Counted from the stretch's first letter, positions 17,742-26,511 are shown. The stretch is 64,000 nucleotides of DNA from Paraburkholderia bannensis NBRC 103871 (GCF_000685015.1 NZ_BAYA01000016.1:124001-188000), one strand, 5' to 3'. The notes: generated by a model from the letters alone, not told the origin. Numbers and translations: made by a program.

Positions 17742-18398
17742 TCACAGGCGATCGCTCACGCCTTGCGCCGAACTCATGAAGTTGACGCTGATTCGCGCCT
17801 CCACGATGCCGGGTTCCTTGGGCACACAATGCACCCAGTCCTGCTGGGATCGCCCGCCCATCACGACAAGGTCGCCGGAGGAGGGTTTGAAGGTCATGGA
17901 GCTGCCGCCTTTTATCGGCTTGATCAGAAACCGACGGGTTGTTCCAAGCGTCAGCACGGGTACGATGCATTCCAGCTTTCGGCACGAGCGATGGTCGCGG
18001 TGCCAGCCAGTGCTGTCCTGGCCATTGCGATAGAGGTTCATCCACAAGCCGTCATAAACCACGCCGTAGTGACTTGAGAGTGCACGAACGGCCTGCAACA
18101 GGCCTTGCTGCGGTACGGCGCCAAGATCCTGATACGCCGCCGTCATGCGCGGCTCGCGAAAGACCTTGTTGAACATTCGCCGATCGTGTTCGAGCCAGGG
18201 CACGCTGTTGCGCATCTGCTCATAGAGCAGGGAAGCCCCCGAAATCCAGCCAGGCACGATGTCCACCCAGGAATGCGCATCGAGAGCGAAACGCTTCGCC
18301 GTCTGGAAAGTGGTGTCTATCGAAAAGCGGGTTTCGCTCTCTCCAAATAAATCGCTCTGGGCATGGATGGCGTTGAGGGGTTCGGTGAGTGTATTCAT
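17742..18398 (-). CDS. alkB: AlkB-family 2-oxoglutarate/Fe(II) dioxygenase
   Basis: Oxidative DNA dealkylation enzyme of about 218 residues that repairs 1-methyladenine and 3-methylcytosine. The iron-binding His-x-Asp is in STGWHRDHRS, the distal His in DWVHCVPKEP and the 2-oxoglutarate arginines in ARISVNFMSS. NLYRNGQDSTGWH is the family hallmark. It starts at ATG 18398 (MNTLTEPLNA), 71 bases after the stop of the AdaA-AlkA gene on the same strand, so the two probably form an alkylation-repair operon. The frame is open further upstream but without family similarity. Confidence 0.92.
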   Translation of the reverse strand: MNTLTEPLNAIHAQSDLFGESETRFSIDTTFQTAKRFALDAHSWVDIVPGWISGASLLYEQMRNSVPWLEHDRRMFNKVFREPRMTAAYQDLGAVPQQGLLQAVRALSSHYGVVYDGLWMNLYRNGQDSTGWHRDHRSCRKLECIVPVLTLGTTRRFLIKPIKGGSSMTFKPSSGDLVVMGGRSQQDWVHCVPKEPGIVEARISVNFMSSAQGVSDRL

Positions 18399-18469
18399 GG
18401 CGCGAATCGACCGCTTTCGGCGACCGCCAGGGGGCGCACGACCGGGAGCGATGTCAATAAAAGTGATGT

Positions 18470-20023
18470 TCAGGTTGAAGTGCTGTGCTCGATGGCATGC
18501 CAGACCCGCAGTACCGAGTAGCCGCGCCAGGGCCGCCATCTTTCGGCAGCCTGTGTGGCGGCGCGGGCATTGCTCACGCCCAGGGCCTTTTGCAGCGCGA
18601 CATCACCGGCGGGGAACGCATCGGGCCAGCGCAAAGCGCGCAGCGCGATGTACTGCGCCGTCCAGTCGCCGATGCCGGGCAGGGCGCGCAAATCGGCACA
18701 GGTTGTCTCGACGTCCACGCCGGGATGCAGGGCGATGCGGCCTTCCAGGATGGCGTGAGCGAGCGCGTGCAGCGCAGCCTGACGTTGGCGCGTGATGCCC
18801 AGTCGGCCCAGTTCGTCGCCGCTGGCTGCAGCCAGAGCGGCAGGGGTGGGAAAGAGACGATCCAGGCCCGCGACCGGCGTAACAATGGGATCGCCGAAGG
18901 CCGCAACCAGGCGCGCGCCCAGCGTGCGTGCAGCGGCCACGGTGACCTGCTGGCCCAGCACGGCGCGCACGGCCAGCTCGAAACCATCCAGTGTGCCGGG
19001 CACGCGCACACCGTCGCTCGACGGGAACGCGGCGTGGAGCGTCGCGTGAATGGCGATTGGATCGGCGTCCAGATCGAGCGCGGCGCGCACGCGGTTGATC
19101 ACCGTGGGCAACGCGGCGGCCAGCGAGTCGCTGACCGTCAGCATGGCCTGAGCGCGATCCTCGTCGAAACGTACACGCAGCCAGCCGCCATAGTGCTGCG
19201 TGCCCCGCATGAGGCGCAGCGTGCGCGTGAATTCCCGGTCGGCCACCTGCTCCACGCCGGGCAACGCGCGCCGGCGCAAGAAGCCGAGCATCGCCGGCAC
19301 GTTGTAGGGCGGTCGCCAGCCCAGGCGCACACTTACGCCCAGACCGTCCGGCGCCGACCTTGCGCGGCGCAGGGCGCTGGGGTTCAGGCCATAGTGACGC
19401 GAAAAGGCGTCGTTGAAGCGCCGTACGCTGGCAAAGCCGCTGGACAACGCCACCTGGGCCATCGGCAGCTGGGTGTCCGCGATCAGTTGCTTCGCAGCCA
19501 GCAGCCGCCGCGTTTGCAGGTACTGAAGCGGAGAGACACCAAAATGCGCCTCAAAAATGCGCCGCAAATGGCGATCGCTGACGCCCAGCTTCTGCGCAAT
19601 CTGGGCCATCGTGCCGCCGCTGGATTCTCCCGCAGTCGTACCCGCGGAAGGCATTGGCTTCCAGGCATCGGGCTCGTCCATCAATCGCGCAGCCTGGAAG
19701 GCCAGGATGCGTGAGGCATCTTCCGTGCTCCATGACGCCGCGCGCGGCGCCAATTCGGGACGGCAGCGCAGACAAGGTCTGAAGCCGGCCGCCTCGGCTT
19801 CTGCCGCGTGGCGATAAAAGCGCAGGTTCTCGCGACGCGGCGTCTTGACGCGACAGACCGGCCGACAATAAATGCCGGTACTGGTGACAGCCGCGAAAAA
19901 CGAGCCATCGAAGCGCGCGTCATGCGCCTTCAGCGCCAGATAGCAGGCGTCGCTTTCGGGGGGGGTAGATGAGGGCAGGCATGAGGAGCATCGTACATTC
20001 CGCTCGCCTGTGAGGCTCGCCAT
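18470..20023 (-). CDS. alkA: AdaA-AlkA fusion: regulator/DNA-3-methyladenine glycosylase
   Basis: A fusion of about 517 residues. The N-terminus is the Ada Zn/methyl-phosphotriester acceptor domain (FFAAVTSTGIYCRPVCRVKT and FRPCLRCRPEL supply the four cysteines). Next comes an AraC-type helix-turn-helix (QIAQKLGVSDRHLRRIFEAH, then ALSSGFASVRRFNDAFSRHY), then an AlkA N-terminal domain and a HhH-GPD glycosylase domain (LPGIGDWTAQYIALRAL with the catalytic Asp in FPAGDV). The Ada O6-methylguanine methyltransferase domain is absent. It likely senses methylated phosphotriesters, activates this operon and excises alkylated bases. The start is placed at ATG 20023; an in-frame TTG lies 12 codons upstream. 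Confidence 0.93.
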   Translation of the reverse strand: MASLTGERNVRCSSCLPSSTPPESDACYLALKAHDARFDGSFFAAVTSTGIYCRPVCRVKTPRRENLRFYRHAAEAEAAGFRPCLRCRPELAPRAASWSTEDASRILAFQAARLMDEPDAWKPMPSAGTTAGESSGGTMAQIAQKLGVSDRHLRRIFEAHFGVSPLQYLQTRRLLAAKQLIADTQLPMAQVALSSGFASVRRFNDAFSRHYGLNPSALRRARSAPDGLGVSVRLGWRPPYNVPAMLGFLRRRALPGVEQVADREFTRTLRLMRGTQHYGGWLRVRFDEDRAQAMLTVSDSLAAALPTVINRVRAALDLDADPIAIHATLHAAFPSSDGVRVPGTLDGFELAVRAVLGQQVTVAAARTLGARLVAAFGDPIVTPVAGLDRLFPTPAALAAASGDELGRLGITRQRQAALHALAHAILEGRIALHPGVDVETTCADLRALPGIGDWTAQYIALRALRWPDAFPAGDVALQKALGVSNARAATQAAERWRPWRGYSVLRVWHAIEHSTST

Positions 20024-20129
20024 TTTCGGACATGTGCTTAGCCGCCTGGGTGTCCGCAACTCGCCCTGGGCTTCGAGGATGACGAAAGCGTGGATGCGAT
20101 GGCGTGACGACTACCGCCCCTCACGGGCG

Positions 20130-20171
20130 TTGACAGCTTTGTAAGATACGTTAATAATGAGACTCATTATC
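20130..20171 (+). promoter_or_regulatory. Sigma-70-like promoter overlapped by a Fur box
   Basis: TTGACA (20130-20135) and AATAAT (20153-20158) are separated by 17 bases, a near-consensus promoter. The -10 box lies in a perfect inverted repeat ATAATGAG-A-CTCATTAT (20154-20170); bases 20153-20171 match the 19-bp Fur consensus at 16 positions. Fur binding here would block transcription of the downstream sigma factor when iron is plentiful. Confidence 0.9.
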
Positions 20172-20206
20172 ATTTTGGGTGTGATGCTCGCTCATCCCGT
20201 AACAAT

Positions 20207-20740
20207 GTGACAGGCTCGCACCGCGACTCCGCCCATTCTTCGTTGATCGCTGCCTTTATCAAGCACTACGAAGATCTTGTCAGCCATGTGCGGCGTCGCT
20301 TCGGCGATCGCGCGTTCGCGTGCGACGTGGTTCAGGATGTCGGTGTCCAGCTTCTGCAGCGGCCGCCTGACGAAGCGGTGCACACGCCGCTTGCGTTTTT
20401 GCGGCACATGTCCATCCATAGGGCGATTGACCGGTGGCGAGGGGACGAAGCCCATGCGAGTCACACGGAATCGACGGGCGTGGCGGTTCCCGATACGCGC
20501 TCGGACGATAACGATGGAGAACAGGCCCTGAGTTACCAGCAGACCGTGCAGGAGCTGGAGCAGATCATCAATGCCTTGCCCGAGCGATGTCGCGAGGTGT
20601 TTATCCTCCACAAACTGCACGATCTATCGCAGGAAGAAGTGGCGGCGCAATTACGGATATCGCGTAACATGGTGGCCAAACATATGGCCCGAGCGATGAC
20701 GGCCCTTACCCCGATCCTGCAGAACACTCTGCATACCTAG
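20207..20740 (+). CDS. FecI-like ECF sigma factor
   Basis: A 177-residue extracytoplasmic-function sigma factor of the iron-starvation group. Region 2 is seen as FIKHYEDLVSHVRRRFGDRA with DVVQDVGVQLL and PLAFLRHMSIHRAIDRWRG; region 4 as NALPERCREVFILHKLHDLS with EEVAAQLRISRNMVAKHMAR. It starts at GTG 20207, 36 bases after the Fur box. The FecR-like and TonB-receptor genes follow at once, so it is expected to direct transcription of the receptor when the transporter signals substrate binding. Confidence 0.92.
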   Translation: MTGSHRDSAHSSLIAAFIKHYEDLVSHVRRRFGDRAFACDVVQDVGVQLLQRPPDEAVHTPLAFLRHMSIHRAIDRWRGDEAHASHTESTGVAVPDTRSDDNDGEQALSYQQTVQELEQIINALPERCREVFILHKLHDLSQEEVAAQLRISRNMVAKHMARAMTALTPILQNTLHT

Positions 20741-20747
20741 ACGGCAA

Positions 20748-21599
20748 ATGCCGATGTTGCCTGAGCCTTCCCGTAGTCACGATTCGACATCCCTTCAAGA
20801 CGGCTCGCTCGACCCCTTCAAGGATGCGTTGCGTGCGCGCTATCCGCTTGACGTGGTTGTGCGTCGGGCGTCGCGCCGGCGCACCATGCAGCGCGTTGCC
20901 GGCAGTACGATGCTGTCCGTCGCAGCGGCCGTTTCAGTCTGGTTTGCCGACCCGGCTTATCGTGTCGATACGCTGCAGACTGCCGTGGGCGAGCACCGCG
21001 ACTGGTCGCTCGCGGACGGCAGCCGGCTTGCGCTCAATACCGATTCGTTGGTGCGTGCCGAATGGCATGTCCGCTCCCGCCGTTTGCTGCTCGATCGCGG
21101 CGAGGCCTCGATCGAAGTCGCCCATTCCTCATTGCGCTCATTGCGCCCACTGGTGACGTACGCAGGCGATGTCGTGATTCACGATGTCGGGACGACGTTC
21201 GCTGTGCGGCGCGATGCTGCCGACGTGCAGGTTGGCGTCGTGTCGGGTTCCGTAGCGGTCGCCGCAGGCACGCAAGCGCCCGTCAACCTCAATCCCAATC
21301 AAGCCGTTACCGTTGCCGCCGGTCATATGGGCTCACTTGAGCCATTCGATCCGGTTCAGGCTTTGGGCTGGCGCGATGGTCGTCTGGTGTTCGACGGAAC
21401 GCCGTTGAGCGTCGCCGTCGCGCAAATGCGCCGTTATCGGCAGGCGCCGATCGACCTCGATCCTCGCGCGGCCAACCTGCGTGTGTCCGGCCAGTTCGAT
21501 ACCGCCAACATCGACGCGCTGCTGGATATGCTGCCCCACGTGCTGCCGATCAAGGTCAAGCACGACGCCAGTGGCGCGGTCATGATCGCGCATCGCTAG
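20748..21599 (+). CDS. FecR-family transmembrane signal transducer
   Basis: A 283-residue inner-membrane protein linking the receptor to the sigma factor. A short basic N-terminus (VVVRRASRRRTMQRVAG) precedes one membrane segment (about residues 52-67), then the periplasmic FecR domain (VGEHRDWSLADGSRLALNTD, LLLDRGEASIEVAH and VVIHDVGTTFAVRR) and a C-terminal secretin-like region (RLVFDGTPLSVAVAQMRRY). The cytoplasmic part lacks the usual DUF4880 anti-sigma module with its conserved Trp residues, so it is shorter than canonical FecR. It begins 7 bases after the sigma-factor stop. Confidence 0.9.
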   Translation: MPMLPEPSRSHDSTSLQDGSLDPFKDALRARYPLDVVVRRASRRRTMQRVAGSTMLSVAAAVSVWFADPAYRVDTLQTAVGEHRDWSLADGSRLALNTDSLVRAEWHVRSRRLLLDRGEASIEVAHSSLRSLRPLVTYAGDVVIHDVGTTFAVRRDAADVQVGVVSGSVAVAAGTQAPVNLNPNQAVTVAAGHMGSLEPFDPVQALGWRDGRLVFDGTPLSVAVAQMRRYRQAPIDLDPRAANLRVSGQFDTANIDALLDMLPHVLPIKVKHDASGAVMIAHR

Positions 21600-21725
21600 T
21601 CACCTGCTAGTCACCCGACGCGCTTCAAAAAATATTTTCGCCGGGACGTCAACAAAAGCACCCGTCCATCCGGCAACCCTTGTGAGAGTCATCGATTTAT
21701 AACGATTCAAACAAGGAGCGGTGGG

Positions 21726-24200
21726 ATGGGGAATTCTGGGCGCCATGCTGGCTTGGGGCGCATCGCGTGCGTTGCGGTTGCGAGTAGTTGTCTGTCGGCC
21801 GCCGCGTGGGGGCAGGGTGGCGAGCTTGCATCATTCGACATTCCGGCGCAGCGTCTTGACCGCGCGCTGAATGCATTTGCGCGGCAGTCCAATGCACAAC
21901 TGCTGTTTTCGACGGCCAGCGCCGAGCAGGCATCGAGCCATGCCGTGAAAGGCAGGATGACGCCTTCGGCAGCGCTGGATCAGTTGCTGATGGGATCCGG
22001 GCTGCGCGCCCAGGCAACGGGCGCAAACACGTTCACGGTAGAGCGTGCAGCGCCCACATCGCCCGCATCGCCCAAAGCCGATCCGGCTGCGAGCCACGCA
22101 GCGCAGCCCGTCGAACTTGCTGCCATCGCCATCTCGGACGATCGAACGCATAGCGACCTCGTACGTCCCACCCGGCAGATCACGGTCATTGGCCGCGACG
22201 AATTGCGCGACCTGGAAACCGGCTCGAACAATCTGGCGACGGTGCTGAGCAAGGCCGTGCCTGGCATGGCCGATTCGAGCCATACGATCACGGATTACGG
22301 TCAAACCCTGCGCGGCAGGAACATCCTCGTGCTGGTCGATGGCGTGCCGCTGAACACCAATCGCGATTCCGCGCGCAATCTGGCCAACGTCGATCCGAAC
22401 AACATCGAGAAAGTCGAAGTCCTGCGTGGCAGCAGCGCCGTCTACGGTGCGGGCGCAACGGGCGGCATCGTGTCGTTCACGACGCGGCAGCCCGGCGGCG
22501 AGCCGCGCGCCGAGACGACGTTTTCCATGACGTCGCCGCTTTCGCACCTGGGCAGCGGCGGCCTGGGCGGCACGGTGCAGCAGTATTTCGCGGGCAGCCA
22601 CGGCCCCGTCGACTATGAGTTCAACGTCGACGCGCAGCACATCGGCAGCTCATACGACGCGCGGGGCCATCGCATCGCGCCGGAACCGAGCCAGGGCGAC
22701 CTGTTCGACTCGAACGTCTACAACGTAGAGGGCAAGCTAGGGTTTCGTATCGATGCGAACCAGCGCATCGTGTTTTCGGCAAGTCACTTCGACGCGAAGC
22801 AGGACACCGACTATGCAAGCGATCCCTCGGTGGCGAAGCTGACGCCCGGCACGGTCGCCGCGCGCGCAAAAGACGGGCTCCAGCTCGACGACCAGAACCG
22901 TATCCGCAATACCCAGCTCAACCTGCAATACAGCAACAAGGACGTGCTGGGCAGCGAGGTGGCCGCGCAAATTTATTATCGGGACTACTACACACGTTTT
23001 GCGCCGTTCGACGCGCGTGCCGTTGCAACGCGCGGGAACAACATCGACCAGGTCATGCAGGACTCGAAGGTATTCGGCAGCCGCCTGACGATCACGACGC
23101 CGCTCGATCACGCTGGCCGCACGAAGGTTCAGTGGGGCGCCGATTTCAACCAGGAGCGCAGCGACATGCCGGACGATATTTTCTCGCCCACGGCATACGA
23201 TGCGAGCGGCGGCCTGGTCTATCGCAAGACCGGCACGCTCATGTATCTCCCGCCGCTCACGACGACCAGCGTCGGCGGATTCGCGCAACTGCAGCACAAG
23301 TTCAACGAAAAATGGTCGGCCGAAGGCGGCGTGCGCTACGAGCACGCAAGCGCGAGGTTCGACAGTTTCGTGCCGCTTTCGCAACTGCGCCTCGCGAAGA
23401 AGTACACGGTGCCCGGCGGATCGACCGACTACGGCGCGTGGCTGTTCAACGCGGGGGTGGCCTATGCGCCAGTTCCGGGCCAGGAAGTCTACGCGGCGTT
23501 CAGCCAGGGCTTCCAGTTGCCGGACGTCGGTCTGCAGTTGCGCAATGCGACCGCGGGTTTCGACATCCATTCGTCGAGCCTTGAGCCCGTCAAGACCAAC
23601 AACTACGAGATCGGTTGGCGCGGCAGTCTTGGCAAAAATGCCGATGGCTCCATCGCACTGTTCTATACGACCTCGGAACTTGGCGACGTGCAGAGCTTCA
23701 ACAACGGCTTGATTCTCACGCGTACGGCCGAGCGCATTTCCGGCGTCGAAGCGACGCTCGACTATGCAAGCGACGATGACAAGTGGGGCGCAGGCGGCAC
23801 GCTCACTTACATTCAAGGCCGCGAGCGCCCGCAGAACAGCGCGAACTTTCAGGACATGACGGGCTACCGGATTCCGCCGCTCAAGCTGACCGGCTATCTG
23901 GAGTACCGTCCGACTTCTCGCTGGAGCAACCGTCTGCAGGCGACGTTCTACGCCGCGCGCGACTACCGGCTCAACGACAAGATCAGCTTTGGCCGCATGG
24001 ATGTGAGCAGCTATACGACCGTCGACCTGATCTCGCGCTATCAGGTCACCAAGAAGGATCGCGTGACGGTCGGCGTCGAAAACCTGCTGAACCGGTATTA
24101 CTTCCCGCAATACAGCCAGCTCATGCGCAACAGCAACAACACGAGCCACCTGCCCGCCGCAGGCGCCGTGATGACGGCCAGCTATACCCATCGCTGGTAA
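21726..24200 (+). CDS. TonB-dependent siderophore receptor with signalling domain
   Basis: An 824-residue outer-membrane receptor. After a signal peptide ending near AAAWGQ comes an STN signalling domain (about 35-105: FDIPAQRLDRALNAFARQSN), a plug (TLRGRNILVLVDGVPLNTN and VEVLRGSSAVYGAGATGGIV) and a 22-strand-type barrel ending in the aromatic residue of MTASYTHRW. The STN domain marks a transducer-type receptor that contacts the FecR-like protein. AAGGAG lies 7 bases before the ATG. The ligand is unknown; overall similarity suggests a ferric siderophore. Confidence 0.93.
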   Translation: MGNSGRHAGLGRIACVAVASSCLSAAAWGQGGELASFDIPAQRLDRALNAFARQSNAQLLFSTASAEQASSHAVKGRMTPSAALDQLLMGSGLRAQATGANTFTVERAAPTSPASPKADPAASHAAQPVELAAIAISDDRTHSDLVRPTRQITVIGRDELRDLETGSNNLATVLSKAVPGMADSSHTITDYGQTLRGRNILVLVDGVPLNTNRDSARNLANVDPNNIEKVEVLRGSSAVYGAGATGGIVSFTTRQPGGEPRAETTFSMTSPLSHLGSGGLGGTVQQYFAGSHGPVDYEFNVDAQHIGSSYDARGHRIAPEPSQGDLFDSNVYNVEGKLGFRIDANQRIVFSASHFDAKQDTDYASDPSVAKLTPGTVAARAKDGLQLDDQNRIRNTQLNLQYSNKDVLGSEVAAQIYYRDYYTRFAPFDARAVATRGNNIDQVMQDSKVFGSRLTITTPLDHAGRTKVQWGADFNQERSDMPDDIFSPTAYDASGGLVYRKTGTLMYLPPLTTTSVGGFAQLQHKFNEKWSAEGGVRYEHASARFDSFVPLSQLRLAKKYTVPGGSTDYGAWLFNAGVAYAPVPGQEVYAAFSQGFQLPDVGLQLRNATAGFDIHSSSLEPVKTNNYEIGWRGSLGKNADGSIALFYTTSELGDVQSFNNGLILTRTAERISGVEATLDYASDDDKWGAGGTLTYIQGRERPQNSANFQDMTGYRIPPLKLTGYLEYRPTSRWSNRLQATFYAARDYRLNDKISFGRMDVSSYTTVDLISRYQVTKKDRVTVGVENLLNRYYFPQYSQLMRNSNNTSHLPAAGAVMTASYTHRW

Positions 24201-24261
24201 GAGGGCGGCGTTCGTTGCCAGTTCCAAACTGCAATATATCTTTGGTGTCGTACACAGAGCG

Positions 24262-24292
24262 TATGTCCGGCCGCCCCTCATCACCGGACATA
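24262..24292. terminator. Hairpin downstream of the TonB receptor
   Basis: TATGTCCGG (24262-24270) pairs perfectly with CCGGACATA (24284-24292) over a 13-base loop, 61 bases after the receptor stop. GCG and CGC outside it can extend the stem with a bulge. No T-run follows. Confidence 0.45.
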
Positions 24293-24501
24293 GCGCTTTC
24301 ACCTGGCTTGAAGTTCGCCACGGCAAATTTCGGGCTTTCTGGAACGTGTCAGTGCTGCTGCGTTCAGAGTTCGCCGTCGCACGATCCCTTGCAGAATTGC
24401 AATATCTCCGGCGCGCCCACCTCGTGTCCTCAATATCGATTAAACGCTCAAATATAGGGAGGAATCATAGCTGCGCTCGCAGCTATGAGTAATAAACGTA
24501 A

Positions 24502-24515
24502 GGCAAACGTTTGCC
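24502..24515. promoter_or_regulatory. LacI/PurR-type palindromic operator candidate
   Basis: GGCAAACGTTTGCC is a perfect 14-bp palindrome whose core GCAAACGTTTGC equals the core of known PurR/LacI-family operators. It lies about 185 bases before the GNAT gene. No LacI-type regulator is encoded in the window. Confidence 0.5.
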
Positions 24516-24699
24516 GTAGAAAACCAGCCAATAATCATCCGGCATTAAATGGCAACGATTATTGGATACCAGGACTTTTACTGATCTCAGCGCCATTTTT
24601 TTGGGTTGTTTATCAGCAAGCCGTTGACTACAATTGCGGCGCGAATTGCCTTACAAGTGCTTAGCAATTCTTACATGCTGGGGTCGGGCGGACATCGGA

Positions 24700-25278
24700 A
24701 TGATGGATACCACGGGCGTCGAAATAGCAAAACACGTAGCCTTCGATCCAGATGGCATGAGCTTGCGGGCCGCCACGGCGGCGGATCGGGATTTCGAGTG
24801 TGCGGTGTTCATCAGCACCCGCGTGGAAGAATTTACGCGCACCGGCTGGGAGCCGGAGCGCATCCGCAGTTTTCTGCAAGAGCAGTTCCAGTTACAGCAT
24901 CAGTATTATCAGCGGCACTATCCCGACGGCTGTTTCGACATCGTCGAAATGAATGGGGTGGCGATTGGGCGGCTTTATCACGCGAAGCGCGAGGAGCCGT
25001 CCGGCAGCGAGTTGCGCGTGATCGATATTGCGCTGTTGCCGGAATGGCGCGGCGGCGGCATAGGCACGCGATTGCTGCATGCAGTGCTGGCCGAAGCCTG
25101 GCAGGAGCGGTTGGCAGTAAGCCTGTACGTGGAGCGCAATAATCCAGTGCGAGCCTTGTACGACCGGCTTGGTTTCATGAAAATCGGCGAGAACGGGGTC
25201 TACGAAATGCTGCGACGCCCATGCGCGGCTCCAGCCAACGAGGAAAAACCATTAGGCATCCTTCGGACTGTTGTTTGA
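24700..25278 (+). CDS. GNAT family N-acetyltransferase
   Basis: A 192-residue acetyl-CoA-dependent transferase. The core acetyl-CoA loop is ALLPEWRGGGIGTRLLHAVL, followed by the NNPVRALYDRLGFMKIGENG motif of strand 6-7. The start is taken as ATG 24700 (an adjacent ATG at 24703 is equally possible; the conserved domain begins at MSLRAATAADRDFE, 24757). The acceptor is unknown. It is the first gene on the strand leading to the tail-collar, giant-repeat and export genes; a 213-base gap to the next gene makes its membership in the operon uncertain. Confidence 0.85.
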   Translation: MMDTTGVEIAKHVAFDPDGMSLRAATAADRDFECAVFISTRVEEFTRTGWEPERIRSFLQEQFQLQHQYYQRHYPDGCFDIVEMNGVAIGRLYHAKREEPSGSELRVIDIALLPEWRGGGIGTRLLHAVLAEAWQERLAVSLYVERNNPVRALYDRLGFMKIGENGVYEMLRRPCAAPANEEKPLGILRTVV

Positions 25279-25491
25279 CCCGGACTGTGGCCGCCAGAAA
25301 ATGCAAGTATCACTAAAGAATAATTCCAGCTTGCCGTAAATCAAAAAAAGTAGCTGTATAAAAGTCAGTACAAACACATGAGAGCGGCGGCGCGAAAACA
25401 ACCGTGCCGCTGGATACACCAAAAGAATGCAGGTGCGATGGGCTAGCGGCGTCGTCAACGCCGTATATCGTGCCGACCGCCGGGGGGCGAC

Positions 25492-25845
25492 GTGTCAAAC
25501 ATACCGACTCATGTCGAGCTGAGCGCCGCGCTCGGCCAGATTTTTACGCTGGCGACCGCGGACGACACAGCGCGTCCGCTCGTGCAGACCCGCCTCATCG
25601 CAGCGCCGCAAGGCGTCGCCATGGACGATAGCTACGAATGCTATAGCGCGCATTTCGAATTGCCCGCGCAGACCCAGCTCCCCCAGGATACCTACCGCTT
25701 CATCGCCACCGACGGCTGCGAGTGGCATTTGTTCGTCACGCCGACGCTGCCGACGAAAAGCGGCGCGGGCGTGCTCTGCGCCGTCGTGCATCGCGAGAAA
25801 CCTTCCTCGATTTCCCTTCCGGATCACGCCGCGAACGCCGTTTGA
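25492..25845 (+). CDS. DUF6916-like protein
   Basis: A 117-residue soluble protein starting at GTG 25492 after a purine-rich GGGGGCGA. From memory it resembles DUF6916 proteins, small beta-rich proteins of unknown function: AALGQIFTLATADD at the start, ECYSAHFELPAQTQLPQDTY in the middle and WHLFVTPTLPTKSGAGVLCA near the end. No signal peptide or membrane segment. Such genes tend to sit next to tail-collar (Mdp) genes, as here (54 bases to the next start), which supports the call. The role is unknown. Confidence 0.65.
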   Translation: MSNIPTHVELSAALGQIFTLATADDTARPLVQTRLIAAPQGVAMDDSYECYSAHFELPAQTQLPQDTYRFIATDGCEWHLFVTPTLPTKSGAGVLCAVVHREKPSSISLPDHAANAV

Positions 25846-25899
25846 AGCGCGTCGTCCGGCGATTTTTGCCGCATGTCCTAACCACTCTCTGGAGGCAGC

Positions 25900-26511
25900 A
25901 TGTCCGATCCGTATCTTGGTGAAATTCGTATGGCTGGTTTCAACTTCGCGCCGCAAGGCTGGGCACAATGCCAGGGCCAGGTGATGTCGCTCGCGCAGAA
26001 TCAGGCGCTGTTCGCACTGCTGGGCACGACGTATGGCGGCGACGGCATGCAAACCTTCGGGCTGCCCGACCTGCGCGGACGTGTGCCGGTTGGCTTTGGG
26101 GAAGGCCCGGGCTTGTCGAACATCGTGCTCGGTCAGAAGGCGGGCAACGAAACGGTCACGCTCAACCTGAGCCAGTTGCCCACCCATAACCACGAGGTCA
26201 CGGTCACGCCGCCGGCGGCAGTGACGGTGCCGATCAACATTCCCGCATCGACGGCCACCACGGGCCAGCAAAGCGAGCCGGGCACAAACGTCGTGCTGGG
26301 CAGCGTGAACTCGGGCGGCCGTTCGGGCAACTTCTACGTGGCCGGCGACGGCAACACCACGCTCAAGCAGTTCAACGCCACGGTGAACGCAGGTGCGCCC
26401 ACGGTCGCGGTTCAGACGGCCGGCCAAAGCCAGCCGTTCAGCCTGCGCAATCCGTATCTGGGCGTGAATTTCATCATTGCGCTGCAAGGCATTTTCCCGA
26501 CGCGCGGTTAA
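25900..26511 (+). CDS. Phage tail-collar domain (microcystin-dependent/Mdp-type) protein
   Basis: A 203-residue protein of the tail-collar/MdpB family. Signatures: YLGEIRMAGFNFAPQGWAQC, GQVMSLAQNQALFALLGTTYG, and MQTFGLPDLRGRVPVGFGEG, with LSQLPTHNHEV following and the C-terminal NPYLGVNFIIALQGIFPTR. In phages the domain belongs to tail fibres; the bacterial Mdp proteins occur outside prophages and their role is unclear. A strong GGAGG precedes ATG 25900. No other phage genes are nearby. It ends 52 bases before the giant repeat gene, so it probably belongs to the same operon and could be a surface or exported component. Confidence 0.9.
   Translation: MSDPYLGEIRMAGFNFAPQGWAQCQGQVMSLAQNQALFALLGTTYGGDGMQTFGLPDLRGRVPVGFGEGPGLSNIVLGQKAGNETVTLNLSQLPTHNHEVTVTPPAAVTVPINIPASTATTGQQSEPGTNVVLGSVNSGGRSGNFYVAGDGNTTLKQFNATVNAGAPTVAVQTAGQSQPFSLRNPYLGVNFIIALQGIFPTRG

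Larger units (their letters stand above)
24201..24699. promoter_or_regulatory. Gene-free region with several inverted repeats
   Basis: Nearly 500 bases between the TonB receptor and the GNAT gene hold no convincing gene. They contain a receptor-proximal hairpin (24262-24292), a compact hairpin (24466-24487: CATAGCTGCG, CT, CGCAGCTATG), a perfect 14-bp palindrome (24502-24515) and an AT-rich stretch before the GNAT start. The promoter of the 17-kb export cluster may lie here. Confidence 0.5.

Noticed and set aside
25900..26511. Prophage or tailocin based on the tail-collar domain
   Set aside because: No capsid, sheath, baseplate, lysis or integrase genes lie nearby; Mdp-type proteins occur outside phages.
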